From Candidatus Sulfopaludibacter sp. SbA3 (GTDB taxonomy: Bacteria > Acidobacteriota > Terriglobia > 20CM-2-55-15): a stretch of DNA of 9,845 nt. The position numbers were made by a program, and so were the translations under genes. This document shows, in pieces, positions 6,981 to 9,845 of this stretch. A model generated the notes under the pieces. That model was not told the origin of the DNA. It was given only the letters and a program-made list of their open reading frames with translations, and ran no database searches. The DNA lies in contig CAMAWS010000078.1 of assembly GCA_945861845.1 (NCBI GenBank), forward strand, positions 1 to 9,845. The letters are read 5' to 3'. How positions within the stretch are numbered: the first letter of the stretch is position 1; every line of letters begins with the position of its first letter.

Positions 6981-7009
6981 ATTATATGCACGAACCGGAA
7001 AAACAATTA
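6981..7009 (-). promoter_or_regulatory. Predicted sufT promoter giving a near-leaderless mRNA
   Basis: On the minus strand there is a perfect TATAAT (6986-6981). A start about 7 nt downstream falls near 6974-6973, at most a few bases before the sufT ATG at 6972. A TAATTG element (7009-7004) lies exactly 17 nt upstream in the -35 position, though it matches TTGACA poorly and is also one arm of an inverted repeat. The lack of a ribosome site before the ATG agrees with leaderless translation. Confidence 0.45.
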
Positions 7010-7020
7010 CCCACTAATTG
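6999..7020 (-). terminator. Weak terminator of the diguanylate cyclase gene, or operator for sufT
   Basis: Reading the minus strand just after the diguanylate cyclase stop, CAATTA (7020-7015), a 5-base loop GTGGG and TAATTG (7009-7004) form a perfect 6-bp stem followed by five T residues (7003-6999). The layout is terminator-like but the stem is short and AT-rich. The same repeat spans the -35 region of the predicted sufT promoter, so it could instead be a regulator site. Confidence 0.35.
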
Positions 7021-7024
7021 AAGA

Positions 7025-8155
7025 CTACGATTTCGAGCCTCGACCGAGGGAAAGGCGGAATCCGAAGCTGAATTTCCCCTTCTTCTTCGTCACTACGCGG
7101 TTTTTGCCCGTATTTTTAGCTTCGTACAAACCTTCGTCCGCGCGGCGGATCAAGTCTTCCGGTGCGGCGTCTCCGGAATATTCGCTGATGCCACAACTGA
7201 CCGTGAACTGCACGACTACAAGTTGGCCGTCCTGGAAGAAGTCGTAACTGCAACCGCTGATCTTTTGAAGGAGTTCATTCATTCGGATTTCGGCGTCGGC
7301 GAGCGTTGCCCCCGAAAGGAGCATCGCAAACTCTTCGCCTCCGAAGCGGGCAACAAAATCGCTGGTCCGGCAGAACTTGCTGAGCCACTGGGCTGCGCCA
7401 ATGAGCACTCGATCCCCTACCTGGTGTCCGTAGGAATCATTGATGCGTTTGAAATTGTCGATGTCCAGCATGGCAAGGACAAACGGCTTGCCGCTTTCGC
7501 TGGCATTGGCAAGCCATTCGTCAATGGCCGCATCAAAGCAGCCTCGGTTTGCAATTCGAGTGAGCGGATCGATCTCAGCCTCCTTCTTCGTTTTTGTAAG
7601 GCTCGTCTGGAGGACTGCGACACGCTTTGACAGCTTGGCGTAAGTCGCCTCGTCCTGTTTCTGCTTTTCATCGACAACCCGCTTGAACTGGACCACTTCC
7701 TGTGAAATTTGTTTCTTCAATTCGCGAATGTCCTGAATCTCGGTCAGGCGGCTAAACCGATCCGAACTGCTCAACAAGCGAACATTAAAGGACGCGGACT
7801 CGCCGGTCAGCTTGGACAAAGCGTCGCGAAGGACGTCGATGACCTCACCAAACTCGGATTCCCGCTCGGCGAGATAAACCCTCCCACGCTTGAAATAGTC
7901 TTCGCATAGCGCCAGGCAGGCATCTGCTGTCGAGGATGGCAAGGGGCCATCATCCCCACAGCGCGCAATTTTTTTGCGATAGTTCTCGATCTTGGCTCTA
8001 AATTCGCTGGTCTTGAGATTTTCGCTCTCGACAACGTTTTCGGCCAGCAGCGTAAGCAGGCGATCAATGAGTGATAGAAGTTCCGGAGCCGCCGCGTTGT
8101 TCTGACTGCTCGGGTCGGATCGTTTCAAGCCCAATTCAATAAGTTTTTCCGCCAT
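7025..8155 (-). CDS. Diguanylate cyclase (GGDEF domain)
   Basis: A 376-residue cytoplasmic protein with no signal peptide or membrane helix. The GGDEF domain covers about 190-355: DPLTRIANR (196-204), the metal-binding DIDNFKRINDSYGH (from D231), the active-site GGEEF (272-276) and a late YEAKNTGKNRV. The inhibitory I-site RxxD (R263-D266, RTSD) lies five residues before GGEEF, so it should make c-di-GMP from two GTP and be subject to product inhibition. The first 190 residues are mostly helical and unnamed, ending in a likely coiled coil (about 140-190, rich in K, E and Q) that could drive the dimerisation needed for catalysis. The C-terminal tail is basic (KKKGK and GRGSKS). The start ATG has only a weak GAAG upstream. 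The gene is divergent from the SIMPL gene and 52 nt upstream of sufT. Confidence 0.92.
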   Translation of the reverse strand: MAEKLIELGLKRSDPSSQNNAAAPELLSLIDRLLTLLAENVVESENLKTSEFRAKIENYRKKIARCGDDGPLPSSTADACLALCEDYFKRGRVYLAERESEFGEVIDVLRDALSKLTGESASFNVRLLSSSDRFSRLTEIQDIRELKKQISQEVVQFKRVVDEKQKQDEATYAKLSKRVAVLQTSLTKTKKEAEIDPLTRIANRGCFDAAIDEWLANASESGKPFVLAMLDIDNFKRINDSYGHQVGDRVLIGAAQWLSKFCRTSDFVARFGGEEFAMLLSGATLADAEIRMNELLQKISGCSYDFFQDGQLVVVQFTVSCGISEYSGDAAPEDLIRRADEGLYEAKNTGKNRVVTKKKGKFSFGFRLSLGRGSKS

Positions 8156-8251
8156 GATTGCTTCATCGGAACTTGAAACGGGGAACTTTAGCGGCCTGGC
8201 CCTATTATTTAGATGCGCGGGATTCGTTTTCTTGAGGTGGGAGCAGGACTC

Positions 8252-8977
8252 ATGACAAACAGGCTACTCATGACACTATTCGCATTAACTGCTGCAGTTC
8301 CGGCTTTTGCCCGGCAGGCCGCAGAACCAGTACCAGTAATTGTCGTTCAAGGCAGCGCCGATATCCGGGTTGCTCCAGACGAAGCGACTGTCCGGATGGG
8401 TATTGTCCGCCAGGCTAACAATGCGCAGGTGGCGCAGGAGCAGGCCAACGCGGCAGCCCAGCAGATTCTGATGGCGATCACACGGCTCGGCGTATCACAA
8501 CAGCAGATACAGACCTCTCGCCTGACGCTTTCCCCTGTCTTTGCACCCCGGTCGCCCGAGTCACGCGATGCCCCCCGGATCGCCGCATACCAGGCAACCA
8601 ACACAATTTCGATACGGCTCGACGACCTTTCGAAAGTTGGAGCTGCAGTGGATGCGGGACTGGGCGCAGGGGCGAACCAACTTCAAAGCGTTCAGTTCGG
8701 GCTGCGAAACGACCAGGCGGCGCGGAGACAGGCATTGACGGACGCTGTAAACGATGCGCGCCGCAAGGCCGAAGCCATAGCAGACGCACTCGGAGTGAGG
8801 CTGGACGGCGTGCTTGAAGTCTCCGAGACGGGTGTATCCGTCGTCCCGAGGTTCGATTCCGAAGTCATGATGGCGCGCGCCGTGGAAGCAGCTACTCCAA
8901 CTCCGGTATCTCCCGGCGAAGTTCAGGTCAATGCGGGCGTATCGATCCGCTACCGGATAGCGGGGCCACCCAGGTAG
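8252..8977 (+). CDS. SIMPL-domain (DUF541) periplasmic protein
   Basis: A 241-residue protein. I prefer the ATG at 8252 to the in-frame ATG at 8213. It is preceded by GGAG (8239-8242) and gives a clean Sec signal peptide (NRLLMTLFALTAAVPAFA, cleavage near A20), whereas the longer form adds 13 residues before the signal. The mature protein is a full SIMPL/BP26-type domain: VIVVQGSADIRVAPDEATV at the start, LGVSQQQIQTSRLTLSPVF, YQATNTISIRLDDL, DAVNDARRKAEAIADALGV and VNAGVSIRYRI at the end. Family members are periplasmic or outer-membrane-associated, can oligomerise and are often linked to envelope stress; no enzyme activity is established. The 96-nt gap to the divergent diguanylate cyclase contains a GGAACTT, like an envelope-stress sigma -35, but without a matching -10. 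Confidence 0.9.
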   Translation: MTNRLLMTLFALTAAVPAFARQAAEPVPVIVVQGSADIRVAPDEATVRMGIVRQANNAQVAQEQANAAAQQILMAITRLGVSQQQIQTSRLTLSPVFAPRSPESRDAPRIAAYQATNTISIRLDDLSKVGAAVDAGLGAGANQLQSVQFGLRNDQAARRQALTDAVNDARRKAEAIADALGVRLDGVLEVSETGVSVVPRFDSEVMMARAVEAATPTPVSPGEVQVNAGVSIRYRIAGPPR

Positions 8978-9046
8978 CTCAAGACTCTAGAATCCGGACT
9001 GTCGGTGTGGTAAGGTCACGCGTTGAACTGACGGTGAGGAGGAGTG

Positions 9047-9826
9047 ATGGAAGGGTTAGAAGCAATCTTCAGATGGCTGCATGTCTTCGCTGGAATCGCC
9101 TGGATCGGGCATCTCTATTTTTTTAACTTCGTCAACGGACCGCTCCAGGGAAAACTGGATGGGCCGACCAAGAAGCTCGTCGTGCCCGAGCTGATGCCGA
9201 GGGCGCTTTACTGGTTCCGCTGGGGAGCCGCTTACACCTGGATCACAGGCTTCCTCCTCCTTGGCCTGGTCTACTACATGGGACAGCAAACCCTGGCAAC
9301 CGGGGCAGACTGGTCGGGCGGCTCAATCATCATGATCGCCGTCGCCTTCCTGGCGTTCCTGGTATACGACGCAATCTGGAAGAGCGGTATTGCCGCGAAC
9401 CTGCGCGCTGCGGTAATCCTCTCCTTTGTGATCCTCGCCGTCATCATTGCCCTGTTTGTTCACCTCGGCAACTTCAGTTACCGCGGGACACTGATTCATA
9501 CAGGAGTCCTCTTCGGAACGATCATGGCCTTCAACGTCTGGTTCCGGATCTGGCCCGCACAACAGAAGATCATCCGGGCAGTGAAGAACGGCGAGGCGCC
9601 TGACGCGAACCTGGTAAAACTCGCGGGGATGAGATCGCGGCATAACACATACATGTCATTGCCACTGCTGTGGACGATGATCGGACAGCATACGACCTAT
9701 TTTGCGGGCGGCAATCTCGGAATTCCCGGCAACTACTTCTGGATTTCCTTACTGCTTGTGATCATCATCGGGTGGCACATCATCTTCCATTGCTATAAGA
9801 AGTCGGCAAAGGTTCAAGGCTTCTAA
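9047..9826 (+). CDS. PuuD-like urate hydroxylase membrane domain, without cytochrome c domain
   Basis: A 259-residue integral membrane protein. A strong GAGGAGG (9036-9042) lies 4 nt before the ATG at 9047; a GTG at 9044 is the only other close start. The N terminus has the family's LHVFAGIAWIGHLYFFNF (residues 11-28), and about seven hydrophobic helices follow (roughly 8-28, 58-80, 92-110, 118-138, 148-168, 202-220 and 230-250). Histidines in or near the membrane (H12, H22, and those in VHLGN, IHTG, GQHTTYF and WHIIFH) are possible haem or quinone contacts. PuuD, characterised in Agrobacterium, couples this domain to a C-terminal cytochrome c for cytochrome-linked urate oxidation. Here the protein ends after the last helix with no CxxCH. 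No other purine-breakdown genes are visible, so urate as substrate is uncertain. Confidence 0.85.
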   Translation: MEGLEAIFRWLHVFAGIAWIGHLYFFNFVNGPLQGKLDGPTKKLVVPELMPRALYWFRWGAAYTWITGFLLLGLVYYMGQQTLATGADWSGGSIIMIAVAFLAFLVYDAIWKSGIAANLRAAVILSFVILAVIIALFVHLGNFSYRGTLIHTGVLFGTIMAFNVWFRIWPAQQKIIRAVKNGEAPDANLVKLAGMRSRHNTYMSLPLLWTMIGQHTTYFAGGNLGIPGNYFWISLLLVIIIGWHIIFHCYKKSAKVQGF

Positions 9827-9833
9827 CATTAAA

Positions 9834-9845
9834 AGAGGGACAGTG
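9834..9845 (+). promoter_or_regulatory. Ribosome-binding site and possible GTG start of a gene cut by the window edge
   Basis: AGAGGGA (9834-9840) lies just after the PuuD-like stop and is followed by GTG at 9843-9845, the last codon of the window, with a 3-4 nt spacer. It probably begins the next gene of the same operon; the real start could also lie just beyond the edge. Confidence 0.45.

Noticed and set aside
7223..7630. Plus-strand open frame of 135 codons inside the diguanylate cyclase gene
   Set aside because: It covers the GGEEF coding region in antisense; conserved GGDEF motifs on the minus strand explain the sequence.
8182..8208. Envelope-stress (sigma-E-like) promoter before the SIMPL gene, based on GGAACTT at 8182-8188
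   Set aside because: The -35-like element is present, but no TCAAA-type -10 lies at the right spacing. A TTGAAA/TATTAT pair (8173-8178 and 8203-8208) is spaced 24 nt apart, too far for sigma-70.

Overview
The window looks like a chromosomal stretch from a Gram-negative bacterium with moderately high GC. Exported haem proteins, a Tat substrate, a SIMPL-family periplasmic protein and a long-form SufT suggest Pseudomonadota (possibly a gammaproteobacterial lineage known mainly from metagenomes). Acidobacteriota are an alternative, because DUF1592/DUF1552/ankyrin gene sets are common there too. Taxonomy is inference. There is no sign of phage, transposon, CRISPR or horizontal-transfer boundaries.

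Left block (1-5083, + strand): a tight three-gene operon. A DUF1592/DUF1588/DUF1585 protein with one haem c motif, cut by the window's left edge, is followed 27 nt later by a Tat-exported DUF1552 protein, and 34 nt later by an exported ankyrin-repeat protein. All three are predicted or likely to act outside the cytoplasm, so they may form one periplasmic system of unknown substrate. Both junctions carry a short tandem duplication, one over the stop codon and one over the Shine-Dalgarno sequence. A perfect 17-bp inverted repeat at 5092-5134 separates the operon from the convergent genes that follow.

Middle block (5146-8155): mostly minus-strand genes. They are a di-haem cytochrome c built from a gapless internal duplication, a 53-residue two-helix membrane protein upstream of it, a small membrane-anchored six-cysteine protein, SufT (Fe-S assembly) and a diguanylate cyclase with an intact GGEEF and I-site. 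A tRNA-Pro(UGG) gene lies on the plus strand at 6002-6076 between these. sufT seems to have its own promoter, placed so that its mRNA would be nearly leaderless.

Right block (8252-9845, + strand): a secreted SIMPL-domain (DUF541) protein, then a multi-pass membrane protein matching the membrane domain of PuuD urate hydroxylase but lacking its cytochrome c domain. A ribosome-binding site and possible GTG codon at the very end suggest that another gene starts as the window stops.

The main recurring theme is exported redox and haem proteins. The least-described elements are the DUF1592-DUF1552-ankyrin operon, the two small membrane proteins and the stand-alone duplicated di-haem cytochrome.
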